Assembly: GCA_958295685.1 (NCBI GenBank)
Contig: OY282365.1
Span: 1,364,001-1,428,000 of the forward strand
Origin: an uncultured Dehalococcoidia bacterium
GTDB taxonomy: Bacteria; Chloroflexota; Dehalococcoidia; Lucifugimonadales; CATQGZ01
Direction of reading: 5' to 3'
DNA: 64,000 nt
Every line of letters starts with the position of its first letter. Position 1 is the stretch's first letter. The notes under the pieces are model-generated. The model was not told where the DNA came from. It worked only from the letters and a program-made list of their open reading frames with translations, and made no database searches. A program made the translations under genes and the position numbers. This document shows positions 26,298 through 34,389 of this stretch, piece after piece.

Positions 26298-27278
26298 GTG
26301 CTGCCGGCAGTGCCGCTGATGATCAGCCTGGGCGTGGCTGTATCGATGCCCGCGGCGCGGCGGAGCCGACGACCGAACGGCCTGTGGATGGCGCTGGCCG
26401 CCGGATATCTGGCCCTCTGGGCCGCAACCGCGTGCGGCAGCAGCGGCGGCGGCGTGGACCCAACGGCCTCACCGCCCGCCCCAGCGGGCCCCGTCGACCT
26501 GCGGGTCGCGCCGATCTCCACAGACATAGCCGTGGGACGGAACCGAATCGCGTTCGGGCTGATCGACCGCGAGAACGGCGCCGTCCGGGAGGCCGAGGTC
26601 AGGGTTTCGACCTTCTTCCTGACCGAAGAGGGACCCGAAGGGCCGTACCAGACCGTCGAGGCGGTGTACAGGAAGTGGCCCGTCGGCCAGGCTGGGATAT
26701 ACACGGTCGAGGTCGGTTTCGACCGACCGGGCCGCTGGGGGCTCGGAGTCGAGGCCGCGGACGCCGGCGGCCGGCCGGGAGCCGGCTCCGTATCGCTGGA
26801 CGTCAGGGTGACGAGCGCAGCCCCTGCCATAGGGTCGCCCGCCCCGCGCAGCATGAGCAAGACGGCAGCCGACGTCGACGCCCTCGACCGGCTGACCACG
26901 GACGCGAACCCCGACCCGGACCTCTACGAGATGAGCATCGCCGAGGCCATAGACTCCGGCAGACCGTCGCTGGTGGTGTTCGCCACCCCGGCCTACTGCA
27001 CGACCAGCACCTGCGGCCCCCAGCTCAGGATCGTCAAGCGGCTGAAAGAGGCGCACCCGTCGGGGGTGAACTTCATACACGTGGAGGTCTGGGACAACCC
27101 GCGCGAGATCGAGGGCGACTTCTCCAGGGGGAGGCTCTCCCCCACGCTTGCCGAGTGGGGACTCGTCACGGAGCCCTGGACCTTCATACTCGACCGCGGC
27201 GGGAACGTCCATGCCAGGTTCGAGGGCTTCGTCACCGCCGAGGAGCTGGGCCCGGCGCTGGAATCGGCGCTCCGATAG
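26298..27278 (+). CDS. Lipoprotein with C-terminal thioredoxin-like domain
   Basis: 326 aa. The N-terminus has a hydrophobic segment (GLWMALAAGYLALWAATAC) ending in a lipobox-like ATAC-GSS, then a Pro-rich stretch, a beta-rich domain (about 60-170) of immunoglobulin/YtkA-like appearance, and a thioredoxin-like domain (about 215-326). VVFATPAYCTTSTCGPQ contains a C-x4-C pair instead of the usual C-x2-C, and EPWTFILDRGGNV is the cis-Pro region equivalent. Probably anchored outside the membrane. GTG start; an ATG at 26322 or 26346 could be the true start. Confidence 0.7.
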   Translation: MLPAVPLMISLGVAVSMPAARRSRRPNGLWMALAAGYLALWAATACGSSGGGVDPTASPPAPAGPVDLRVAPISTDIAVGRNRIAFGLIDRENGAVREAEVRVSTFFLTEEGPEGPYQTVEAVYRKWPVGQAGIYTVEVGFDRPGRWGLGVEAADAGGRPGAGSVSLDVRVTSAAPAIGSPAPRSMSKTAADVDALDRLTTDANPDPDLYEMSIAEAIDSGRPSLVVFATPAYCTTSTCGPQLRIVKRLKEAHPSGVNFIHVEVWDNPREIEGDFSRGRLSPTLAEWGLVTEPWTFILDRGGNVHARFEGFVTAEELGPALESALR

Positions 27279-27409
27279 CCTGAATCCCGGGCCGCTATGG
27301 GCCGGCTGTGACGAGATGGGCAGCCTGGCCTGTCAGGCTCGGCGGCTGGCCCGGAGGCGCCGGAGGTGTTAGCCTTGGCCTTGGGCGGCAGCCCACAGGG
27401 AGCGAAGGC

Positions 27410-28114
27410 ATGTCGAAGGACGACACGGAGTACAGGACCATCCGCGATCTGCCTCAGGGGATGAGGCCGAGAGAGCGTCTCCGCGAGCTCGGCGCGGCCA
27501 GCCTGAGCGACTCCGATCTGATCGCGATACTTCTCAGGACGGGCATGAAGGGGGAGAACGTTCTCAGCCTCTCCAACAGGCTTTACCTCAGCCGGGGCGG
27601 GCTCGCCGGGGTGGCCAAGGCCTCGTATGGGGAGCTCTGCGGCGTCAAGGGGATCAGCGAGGCCAAGGCGTGCCAGCTGATGGCGGCGTTCGAGCTCAGC
27701 CGCAGGATGGTCTCGCTCCATCCTGAGGTCCGCGCGGTGATCCACACGTCCGATGACGTGTCCAACCTGCTGAAGACCGAGATGGCGCCGCTCGACCAGG
27801 AGAGCCTGCGCGTGTTGCTGCTGAACACGAAGAACGAGGTTCTGTCCAAGGTCGAGGTCTACAAGGGCACCGTGAACGCGGCGACGATTCGGGTGGCCGA
27901 GCTGCTGAGGCCCGCGATCAGGGAGAACTGCCCCTCCCTGATAATGGTTCACAACCACCCGTCGGGCGATCCGACCCCGAGCCCCGAGGATATCGCGGTC
28001 ACCCGCCAGGTGCGCACGAGCGCGGAGACGATGGACATAGAGTTGCTGGACCACGTCATCATCGGCGCACAGGGCCACGTCAGCCTGAAGGACAGGAGGC
28101 TGGGGTTCACGTAG
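27410..28114 (+). CDS. radC: RadC/JAB domain DNA repair protein
   Basis: 234 aa. The N-terminal helix-hairpin-helix region (LSDSDLIAILLRTG, ELCGVKGISEAKACQL) and the C-terminal JAB1/MPN metallo-domain with HNHPSGDPTPSPED are complete. Despite the name, a repair role is not established. Start chosen at ATG with GGGAG upstream; the frame is open further upstream but without conservation. A stand-alone transcription unit, 131 bp after the lipoprotein gene. Confidence 0.94.
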   Translation: MSKDDTEYRTIRDLPQGMRPRERLRELGAASLSDSDLIAILLRTGMKGENVLSLSNRLYLSRGGLAGVAKASYGELCGVKGISEAKACQLMAAFELSRRMVSLHPEVRAVIHTSDDVSNLLKTEMAPLDQESLRVLLLNTKNEVLSKVEVYKGTVNAATIRVAELLRPAIRENCPSLIMVHNHPSGDPTPSPEDIAVTRQVRTSAETMDIELLDHVIIGAQGHVSLKDRRLGFT

Positions 28115-28240
28115 GCAGCGGCGCAGCCGCGCCGGTGTTGCCCTGCGCGCCCCGCGCGGGCTATCATCTCGCGCGAGAGGGCAGCGCCCCGCAGGGATGG
28201 GTTCCCGCCGTACCGCGGCGCGGGGCAGGATGACGGAGAC

Positions 28241-28361
28241 GGGGGACTTGGGGAGGGCGCGGACTAGGCGCGGGGCCTGACCGACGCATTCGCAGACGGA
28301 GGCGGGGGACTTGGGGAGGGCGCGGACAGGCACGGGACTGGCCGACGCATTCGCAGAACGG
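28241..28361 (+). repeat. Imperfect tandem duplication, about 60 bp, two copies
   Basis: Copy 1 (28241-28300) and copy 2 (28304-28361) share GGGGGACTTGGGGAGGGCGC and a common end GACGCATTCGCAGA. They fill the 261-bp gap between radC and panE. No promoter was recognised; the panE start follows directly. Confidence 0.85.
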
Positions 28362-28375
28362 GGACGGAGGCGAGA

Positions 28376-29314
28376 GTGAAGGTTCTGGTGGTTGGCGCGG
28401 GAGGCGTCGGAGGCTACTACGGGGGCGTCCTGGCCAGGAGCGGCGAGGACGTGACCCTGCTGGCGCGCGGGGTGCATCTGGAGGCCATCCGAAGCGGCGG
28501 TCTGAGGGTCAGGAGCCAGGCATCCGGCGACTTCTCCGTCCGTCCGCGGGCGACCGACAGGCCGGACGGGTCTTGGAAGGCCGACCTGGCGCTGTTCTGC
28601 GTCAAGAGCTACCACAACGAGCAGGCCATCAGGGCTATGGCGCCCGCGGTCGGAGCGGACACCGCGGTTCTCAGTCTCCAGAACGGCATAGGCTCCGGCG
28701 GCCAGCTCTCCGCCGCCTTCGGCGGGGAGAGGGTACTGCTGGGGGCCACGTACATCGACGGATGGATCGAGTCTCCCGGCGTCGTGGTCGAGGAAGGGAG
28801 CGCGTTCCGGACGGTGTTCGGCGAGGCCGACGGCGAGAAGACGGCCCGCGCCGCGCGCATTCTCGGCGCGTTCACGGCGGCCGGGCTCGACACCAGGCTC
28901 ACGAGCCGCATCCACGACGCGCTGTGGGCCAAGCTGCTGCTGATCTGCGGACTCAGCGGCATGTCCTGCATCACACAGGGTCCGATAGAGGCCGTGCTGG
29001 AGACTCCCGCGGCGCGCGGCCTGATGAGGGGCCTGATGGCGGAGGCCGAGGTCGTGGGGAGGGCTAAAGGCGCCGCGTTCGAGGATGGGGTGGTGGATCG
29101 GACGATGGAGCGCCTGTACGAGGAGAGGAAGACGGTCACCTCGTCCATGTACCTGGACATGAGGGCCGGGAAGCCGCTCGAGGTGGGCGTCCTCAACGGG
29201 GCCGTCTCGAAGGCCGGCCGGGAGGTGGGGGCGGCCACGCCGATCAACGACTTCGTGACCGTCTGCCTCTCGGTCGTGGACGCCAGGGCCAGGGCGGCGG
29301 CAGCCGCAGTCTGA
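28376..29314 (+). CDS. 2-dehydropantoate 2-reductase family protein
   Basis: 312 aa, GTG start (KVLVVGAGGVGGYYGGVLA gives the NADPH motif GxGxxG). The C-terminal ApbA domain has LWAKLLLICGLSGMSC and GAATPINDFV; ketopantoate reductase Lys is in the AKLL segment. In the pantothenate pathway it would reduce ketopantoate to pantoate, but close paralogs act on other 2-keto acids, and no panB or panC is nearby. The RLYEERKTVTSSMYLDM segment is standard. Confidence 0.83.
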   Translation: MKVLVVGAGGVGGYYGGVLARSGEDVTLLARGVHLEAIRSGGLRVRSQASGDFSVRPRATDRPDGSWKADLALFCVKSYHNEQAIRAMAPAVGADTAVLSLQNGIGSGGQLSAAFGGERVLLGATYIDGWIESPGVVVEEGSAFRTVFGEADGEKTARAARILGAFTAAGLDTRLTSRIHDALWAKLLLICGLSGMSCITQGPIEAVLETPAARGLMRGLMAEAEVVGRAKGAAFEDGVVDRTMERLYEERKTVTSSMYLDMRAGKPLEVGVLNGAVSKAGREVGAATPINDFVTVCLSVVDARARAAAAAV

Positions 29315-29374
29315 GGAGCGAATCATCACCCCTGCCGGCCCGTCGAGGCGGAGGGGAGCAACGAGGAGGACGAC

Positions 29375-29704
29375 ATGTCTGTGTTCATCGACCCCAGCAA
29401 GATCGAGAGGCGCGAGCTGGCGCCGGGCATCACTCTGCGGATCATGTGGGGGGAGAAGGTGATGATGAGCATGGTCGAGATCGCGCCCCGCGCCGTGCTG
29501 CTCCCGCACACGCACCCTCACGAGCAGGCGGGGCTGGTGCTCGAGGGCAACTTCGAGTTCACCATTGGGGAGGAGATCAGGGATCTCGGCCCCGGCGACG
29601 CCTACGTCATTCCTGGCGGCGTGGAGCACAGCCTGGTGGGGTCGGATGGCTGGGCGCTGGCGCTGGACATATTCAGCCCGCCCAGGGAAGAGTACAAGTC
29701 CTAG
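29375..29704 (+). CDS. Cupin domain protein
   Basis: 109 aa single-domain cupin. LLPHTHPHEQAGLVLEGNFEF is cupin motif 1 (metal-binding His pair and Glu region) and GDAYVIPGGVEHSL is motif 2. The ATG is preceded by GAGGAGGACG. No catalytic role can be read from the sequence. It ends at the edge of the repeat island and is the last gene on this strand for more than 6 kb. Confidence 0.85.
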   Translation: MSVFIDPSKIERRELAPGITLRIMWGEKVMMSMVEIAPRAVLLPHTHPHEQAGLVLEGNFEFTIGEEIRDLGPGDAYVIPGGVEHSLVGSDGWALALDIFSPPREEYKS

Positions 29705-29756
29705 GGGCTGCCAGGGGCCTGGCGGCCCTTGCCTTGCGCCCGCCTGGTTTCTCCGT

Positions 29757-30250
29757 CCCGGCCCGCATCTGCGCGGGTAACTGTTCTCCGGCCCGCCCGC
29801 CCATTTGGTAACTGGGGGCAAAGCCCCCAGACCCCCTGGCAGAGAGGATAACTCCTCTGGACTCCCCCTTCTGACACCTCGCGGCGGAGTCTGAACCGCC
29901 GCCCTGCGCGGGACGGGGTTCCCCTGCCTGCGTCTGAGCGGGTCTGTTCCCCACCCGCCCGCCCATTTGGTAACTGGGGGTAAAGCCCCCAGACCCCCTG
30001 GCAGAGAGGATAACTCCTCTGGACTGCCCCTTCCGACCTCGCGGCGGAGTCTGAACCGCCGCCGTGCGCGGACGGGGTTCCCTTCCTTGCCTGTGTCTGC
30101 GCGGGTCTGTTCCCCACCCGCCCGCCCATTTGGTAACTGGGGGTAAAGCCCCCAGACTCCCTGGCAGAGAGGATAACCCCTCTGGACTCCCATTTCAGAC
30201 CTCGCGGCGGAGTCTGAACCGCTGCCTCGCGGAGGCAGGGCAGCGGTATT
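29757..30250 (+). repeat. Three tandem copies of a ~163-bp hairpin-bearing module
   Basis: Each unit contains CCCGCCCATTTGGTAACTGG (near 29796, 29957, 30120), a hairpin CTGGGGG-TAAAG-CCCCCAG, a second hairpin AGAGG-ATAA-CTCCTCT, and a GCGGAGTCTGAACCGC end. Diverged single copies are at 30570-30610, 30660-30775, 30935-30980 and 45671-45782, with an inverted fragment at 19474-19505. The units read as fragments of many overlapping open frames, none convincing. The island 29705-31083 holds no gene I can support. Confidence 0.88.
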
Positions 30251-30319
30251 CGAGAGCATCGGCCCGTAACTGTTCAGTTGATGAGGTCTCCTTATCTACA
30301 GGCGCAGGGCGCCGCGGCC

Positions 30320-30541
30320 CGCGGCCTTCGCTGAAAACTGTCCCAAACTGTTCCATTTTGTCCCATCTCGTAGCTGAGGGTTCGATTTCGTGGAACAAAT
30401 GTGGGGCACTTGTGGAACAGATGTGGAACGGAACCGGAGCAGTTCCGGGGCAATTGTGGGACAGGCTCCGGGGTAGGGGGCGTCCCTGCCGGTTTGGGCT
30501 GATCATTATGATTCCGTGAACATGGTTCGGCACGACCAATA
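30320..30541 (-). promoter_or_regulatory. Word-array leader element E (promoter decayed)
   Basis: Minus strand. Seven contiguous 11-bp units (30465 down to 30389) with words TGTCCCA, TGCCCCG, TGCTCCG, CGTTCCA, TGTTCCA, TGCCCCA and TGTTCCA. Then the box CTCAGCTACGAGATG, then inverted words TGGGACA (30359-30366), TGGAACAG (30348-30355) and TGGGACAG (30338-30345). Upstream, TTG-N8-CCGAACC and ATGATCAGCC recall the other elements, but -35 and -10 do not fit at 17 bp. No minus-strand gene lies downstream, so this copy is probably orphaned. Confidence 0.7.
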
Positions 30542-30683
30542 GTAGTGACCAGTGGCCAGTCGGCAGTGGGCCAGCCAGACCCTGGCAGAGAGGATAACTC
30601 CTCTGGTTCGGCACGACCAATAGTAGTGACCAGTGGCCAGTCGGCAGTGGCCAGCCAGACTCTGCCAGAGGGATAACCCCTCT
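30523..30683 (+). repeat. Tandem duplication, period 81 bp
   Basis: The stretch from TGGTTCGGCACGACCAATAG to the hairpin-module fragment is repeated almost exactly from 30523 to 30604. It lies across the decayed promoter side of element E and the space between elements E and G. Confidence 0.85.
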
Positions 30684-30769
30684 GGACTCCCCTTTCGAGG
30701 ACCTCACGGCGGAGTCTGAACCGCTGCCTCGCGGACGCAGGGCGGGTCGCATTCGAGAGCATCGGCCCG

Positions 30770-30853
30770 CGGCCTTCGTCGAAAACTGTTCCGGCACGAC
30801 CGGATGTGTTCTTTCCATGTGAATATAGTAGTACGTGGGTTCGCTGTTGTCAA
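30770..30853 (-). promoter_or_regulatory. Word-array leader element G (array lost)
   Basis: Minus strand: TTGACA (30853-30848), 17-bp spacer, TACTAT (30830-30825), 6 nt, ATGGAAAG at 30818. This is the same promoter-to-start geometry as elements A-D and F, and the spacer AGCGAAC...GTAC matches element F. The tail GGAACAGTTTTCGACGAAGG matches the inverted-word end of element E, so head and tail are joined with the array deleted. The frame is open to 30195 but only through repeats. Confidence 0.6.
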
Positions 30854-30859
30854 GAGGCG

Positions 30860-30925
30860 GTGGGCAGTGGGCAGTGGGCAGTGGGCAGTGGGCGGTGGTC
30901 AGGGGGCAGTGGTTAGTGGTCAGTG
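30860..30925 (+). repeat. Degenerate GTGGGCA/GTCAGTG short tandem repeats
   Basis: At least four GTGGGCA heptamers followed by looser GGTCAG/GGGCAG/GGTTAG units. The complement resembles the CCACTGT run at 19515-19549. Sits just upstream of the element G promoter. Confidence 0.8.
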
Positions 30926-31017
30926 ACCCAGACTCTCTGCCAGAGGGGGAGAATCTCTCTGGACTCCTTCGGACCTTCAGCGGGAGGTGGGGGAGGTGGT
31001 GGGGGTGGGTGGAAGTG

Positions 31018-31054
31018 GGAAGGCCCCCCTCCCTGGTTGGGAGGGGGGCCTTCC
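31018..31054. terminator. 16-bp perfect hairpin downstream of the large secreted-protein gene
   Basis: Stem GGAAGGCCCCCCTCCC / GGGAGGGGGGCCTTCC with a 5-nt loop, followed on the plus strand by GTTTTC. It lies 30 bp past the stop of the minus-strand gene at 31084. The T-run is on the plus-strand side, so as a Rho-independent terminator it fits plus-strand transcription from the island; it could still stop minus-strand transcripts by stem strength. Confidence 0.6.
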
Positions 31055-31083
31055 GTTTTCAGGCTAGTCCGGCGGGTGGTCCC

Positions 31084-34074
31084 TTACGGAACCAGGTCGC
31101 CGGCCTCGGTCAGGAAGACCCAGTAGCCCCTGCCGACCTTCAGCATGCCGTCGTTGGCAGCGTTGGCGCTGTCAAGGACAACTCGCTTCAGCGTGGGCGG
31201 GATCGCCTCGTTGTCGTACTCGTAGATTCGGGAGGCCTTCACGCCGGAGAGGTACACGCTGGCGCGCACTTCCGTCGTGCCCGCTGCGACCGCCACGACC
31301 GGAACCAGGTTCCAGCCTGCCGCCAGTCTGAAGACCGGGGGCGGGATGGTGCCCGTGTCGTCGCCCGTGCCGGGGATGTCGATCTCCAGCGGGTTGTAGC
31401 TCGACGTCCTGACCCAGTACGCCTTGCTGCCATCGATGACGCTCAGCGTCTGGCCACTGCCGAACTCGCCGTCCGGGCCGCGCACTGCCGACTGGAAGCC
31501 GGAGGCGCTGCGCGGGTCGTAGGTCGTGACGAAGTCAATGTCCGGGTTGGTAATCACGTCGTCGATCGCCGTGGAGGCTGGCATTCCGGGGAGCGAGATC
31601 AGGTTCAGGCCTGGCCTCAGCGCCACCTTCGTCTTCGCCCTGGCGACGATCTTGAACGTGAGCGTTGCCGATGCTTCGTTGTCCGCCGAGTCCTCGCCCT
31701 TCACCGTCAGGGTGTAGGAGCCGAGAGCAAGGTCGGAACCTGACCAGAGGTACTCCATGTCGTTGCCGGACTGGAAGCCGGCCAGTATGTTCGTCTCCTC
31801 GCCGTCCGGGTCGGTCAGCGTGGCCTCGGTCATCGTCGTGGTCTTGTAGGAGTCGCCTGGGTACTCATTCTCGTCCCAGGTGACCCTGATGTAGGGTGAG
31901 GTGTCCTGTATGTCGGTCTTGCCGTCGGGGAGGAACGTGGCCGCCGGGGCGTCCTTGTCCACCTCGAAGGTGTCGTCCTTCACGTAGGAGTAGCTGACCC
32001 TTATGGTTGCGCCGTCGTTCGAGGCCGTGGAGGTGCTGGTGATCGTTATGGTGCCCGCGCTGGCGTCGAGGACGCCCGCCGTCACTCCCGCCGGCAGCGT
32101 GACGTCGGCCCTGGTCAGGGCGCCATCGAAGTTCCTGTCGCCTATCGGGGTCTTGGAGACGGTGACCATGCCGTTCGTGATGGTCAGTTCCTCGTCCGTG
32201 ACCTTGGTCAGGTTGTCGGACGAGTTAGTGCCGGTTATGTCGGTGATCTGCATGGAGACACCGTACTTGCCGGTCGCGGTCTGGCCCGTCACCTTCTGGG
32301 TGGCGCGGTACTCCAGGGGCCTCGACGAGGCCGGCGTGAGCTCGTCGTTGATGTTCGAGCCGCGCGGCCCGATGAGGACCATCTTGACGCCGTTCGCCGA
32401 GAGCCTTTCGTTCGCGGTCAGCGTGGCGGCCACCGTGTCATCCTTGACCGCCAGAGCGGTGTCGACCGCGCTGGCGACGATGATCGGGGCGATGCCGTCT
32501 TCGGCTCGGAGCGTGCCGGTGATCAGGGCGTTGCCCGCGCGGTCCTTCACGCCATCGCCGACCAGTTTCAGCTCGGGCGTGTCGTCGGTGCCGAGCGCGG
32601 CGACCGTCAGGGTCGCCTGCGCCGCCTCGTTCACGTCATCCGTGCTGGTGTTGTCTTCCACGACGGAGACGGACACGGGGTTGACGCCGTCGACCGTGAA
32701 GTCGGCCGCGGTCACGGAGGTCTCGTCCAGCGTCTCGCTGAAGGTGACCTTGATCTCGGTGTTCTTCGTGCCCGTCCTGGCCGAAACCAGCGTGGGCTTG
32801 GTCGTATCGATGATCAGGTCATCGCCCTCGTATTTCGCCTCGGCCTTGTTGCCCGCCTCGTCCTCTGCGGTGAAGACCAGAGGGGTCCCAGTGTCTCCGG
32901 AGTTGTCGGCTCCGTAAAGGGATGCCCACGAGGCCGTGGCGCCGAACACTGACCTGTAGCCGTTCACCACGGTGAGGAACTGCGGGTTTATACTCGTGTT
33001 GCCGTTGATGCTGAGCTTTATGACGTTCCCGGGCGTGGTGGACAGGCCCGACCCGTCGTCGGTCACGGTGAAGCCGATAGACGGCCTGTCGCTGTTGGTG
33101 ACCGTGCCCTTGGGGGGCGTGATGTCGGAGAAGATGGGCGGCGCCGCGTCCACGGTGACCGTGTCCGTGTCAATGGTCGAACCGGTCGACGACAGGTAGC
33201 TGACCGTCAGCGTGCTGCCGTCTTGGACGTAGACCTCTTTGTCGCTCTCCGCGGGGTTGCTGTCACGGCCCCTCATCGAGCCGTCGTTGGTTATGGTGAC
33301 CTTGCCCGTGAAGATCTGGGTGGTCGGGCCGGTCTCGGTGAGCGTCACGTACTCGCCCTGCGAGTCGACCGTGCTCGACACCAGCGCACGCCGTGTCGGC
33401 GTACCGGTTCCCGGCACGTACACGTCCACTCTGTCGTAGTTGAACGTTATCGTGATTTCCTTGGCACTGCCGGAGGTGATGTTTATGGCCACGATGACAT
33501 CGGCGGGGCCCGATCCCTTGATTCCGAAGTTGCCGGTCGCCGTTATCCCGCCCTTGATCGGCGTCAGCTCCGGGGTGCTGGTGGAGAATTCCCCCTTGCC
33601 CGGGTCGCAGACGTTCTCGCCGCACATCACGGACGACGTAGCGGTTAGAGCGGCCGTAGGGTCGGACGCACCGGCCGGTGTGATCGTGCCGTCTGCCACG
33701 TTCCAGGTGGCGCCTCCGTCGACACTCTCGGATGTTTCCAACCGGAAGGTCCTGGAAGCGGTCCCGAAGGTCTCCAGGGCAGCGTCCTTGACGAAGAAGT
33801 CGACCTCACTGGAGTTGTTGCCGGTCGTGGAGTCGGCGCCCTTGTGAGGGCTGACGTATGCAATCCCCTCGGTGCCGCTGAGCCGCTTGTCGCCGGAATC
33901 GTAGGCGACGGCCGCGGTCACGGTGGTGGTGGCGGTTAAACCCCACTTGACCTGGTCTTCATCAATCATCACCCGCGTATCAGACGACTGGGCGAACACG
34001 CCCACCAGTCCGAAAGCGGCTGCGAGCAGTCCTACCACGACTGCTATGGACATGACTCTGAATGAGTTCTTCAC
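31084..34074 (-). CDS. Large secreted/surface protein with Ig-like and C-terminal repeat domains
   Basis: 996 aa from a GTG that has AAGGGGG 8 nt upstream and gives a clean signal peptide (KNSFRVMSIAVVVGLLAAAF...GVFAQ). In-frame starts at 34128 and 34191 would add a non-signal N-terminus; the last lies only 2 nt past a -10 box. The mature protein is Thr/Ser/Asp-rich, with beta-sandwich segments such as DTTKPTLVSARTGTKNTEIK (SbsA/Ig-like) and a C-terminal region RPGLNLISLPGMP and LAAGWNLVPV, seen in archaeal/bacterial S-layer-like proteins. No anchor is visible at the C-terminus. Likely a cell-surface structural protein; not assigned to a named family. Confidence 0.75.
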   Translation of the reverse strand: MKNSFRVMSIAVVVGLLAAAFGLVGVFAQSSDTRVMIDEDQVKWGLTATTTVTAAVAYDSGDKRLSGTEGIAYVSPHKGADSTTGNNSSEVDFFVKDAALETFGTASRTFRLETSESVDGGATWNVADGTITPAGASDPTAALTATSSVMCGENVCDPGKGEFSTSTPELTPIKGGITATGNFGIKGSGPADVIVAINITSGSAKEITITFNYDRVDVYVPGTGTPTRRALVSSTVDSQGEYVTLTETGPTTQIFTGKVTITNDGSMRGRDSNPAESDKEVYVQDGSTLTVSYLSSTGSTIDTDTVTVDAAPPIFSDITPPKGTVTNSDRPSIGFTVTDDGSGLSTTPGNVIKLSINGNTSINPQFLTVVNGYRSVFGATASWASLYGADNSGDTGTPLVFTAEDEAGNKAEAKYEGDDLIIDTTKPTLVSARTGTKNTEIKVTFSETLDETSVTAADFTVDGVNPVSVSVVEDNTSTDDVNEAAQATLTVAALGTDDTPELKLVGDGVKDRAGNALITGTLRAEDGIAPIIVASAVDTALAVKDDTVAATLTANERLSANGVKMVLIGPRGSNINDELTPASSRPLEYRATQKVTGQTATGKYGVSMQITDITGTNSSDNLTKVTDEELTITNGMVTVSKTPIGDRNFDGALTRADVTLPAGVTAGVLDASAGTITITSTSTASNDGATIRVSYSYVKDDTFEVDKDAPAATFLPDGKTDIQDTSPYIRVTWDENEYPGDSYKTTTMTEATLTDPDGEETNILAGFQSGNDMEYLWSGSDLALGSYTLTVKGEDSADNEASATLTFKIVARAKTKVALRPGLNLISLPGMPASTAIDDVITNPDIDFVTTYDPRSASGFQSAVRGPDGEFGSGQTLSVIDGSKAYWVRTSSYNPLEIDIPGTGDDTGTIPPPVFRLAAGWNLVPVVAVAAGTTEVRASVYLSGVKASRIYEYDNEAIPPTLKRVVLDSANAANDGMLKVGRGYWVFLTEAGDLVP

Positions 34075-34193
34075 TATGCCTACCCCCTTGTTGATTCCGA
34101 TTTGGCTGTCCGAACGTTCACTGTCCATGAATAGACGCTCCCAGGGCCTGTCGGCCTGGGGAGCATCGGTTGCTCTCTTTCGAGTCTCCACGA

Positions 34194-34222
34194 TTTGTAC
34201 ACCACCTTCATATGCTTGTCAA
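34194..34222 (-). promoter_or_regulatory. Promoter of the secreted-protein gene
   Basis: Minus strand: TTGACA (34222-34217), 17-bp spacer, TACAAA (34199-34194), giving a leader of about 110 nt before GTG 34074. The -35 overlaps the stop codon of the small leader frame described in the next entry. Confidence 0.7.
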
Positions 34223-34335
34223 GACGGTATTCGGCGAGTTTTACGCCCAAAGCTCAGGGCCGCCGGTTCAGGGGCGCGTCTCACCGTCTTCCAGTTCACG
34301 GGGGGAACTATATCCGAGTGTCGGGGGGTTGTCAA
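34219..34335 (-). promoter_or_regulatory. Upstream promoter with leaderless 26-aa frame (element H)
   Basis: Minus strand: TTGACA (34335-34330), 17-bp spacer, TATAGT (34312-34307), 7 nt, GTG at 34299 opening a 26-codon frame (NWKTVRRAPEPAALSFGRKT...) that stops at 34219 inside the next -35. The geometry and the segment AGCTTTGGGCGTAAAA resemble the other leader elements (AGCTACGAAATGCCCGTAAA), but there is no repeat array. Membership in the family is tentative. Confidence 0.5.
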
Positions 34336-34353
34336 TAAGCATGGGTGGGGCAA

Positions 34354-34380
34354 ATTGTCTGAATCAGGATTCACAGGATT
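34354..34380 (+). repeat. Dispersed GTCTGAATCAGGATT repeat copy
   Basis: TTGTCTGAATCAGGATT followed by CACAGGATT, then G-rich GGGGAGGATTGGG low complexity that runs into the 3' end of the MeaB gene. From memory, similar AATCCTG...GATTCAGACA strings recur in unrelated bacterial genomes; this was not checked. Confidence 0.8.
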
Positions 34381-34389
34381 GGGGGATTC

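Noticed and set aside
26993..30259. 1088-codon minus-strand frame across lipoprotein, radC, panE and cupin
   Set aside because: It crosses four well-supported plus-strand genes and ends in repeat DNA.
30195..30818. 207-codon minus-strand frame from the element G ATG
   Set aside because: The frame is a translation of the repeat modules and lacks any conserved part; kept only as a regulatory element.
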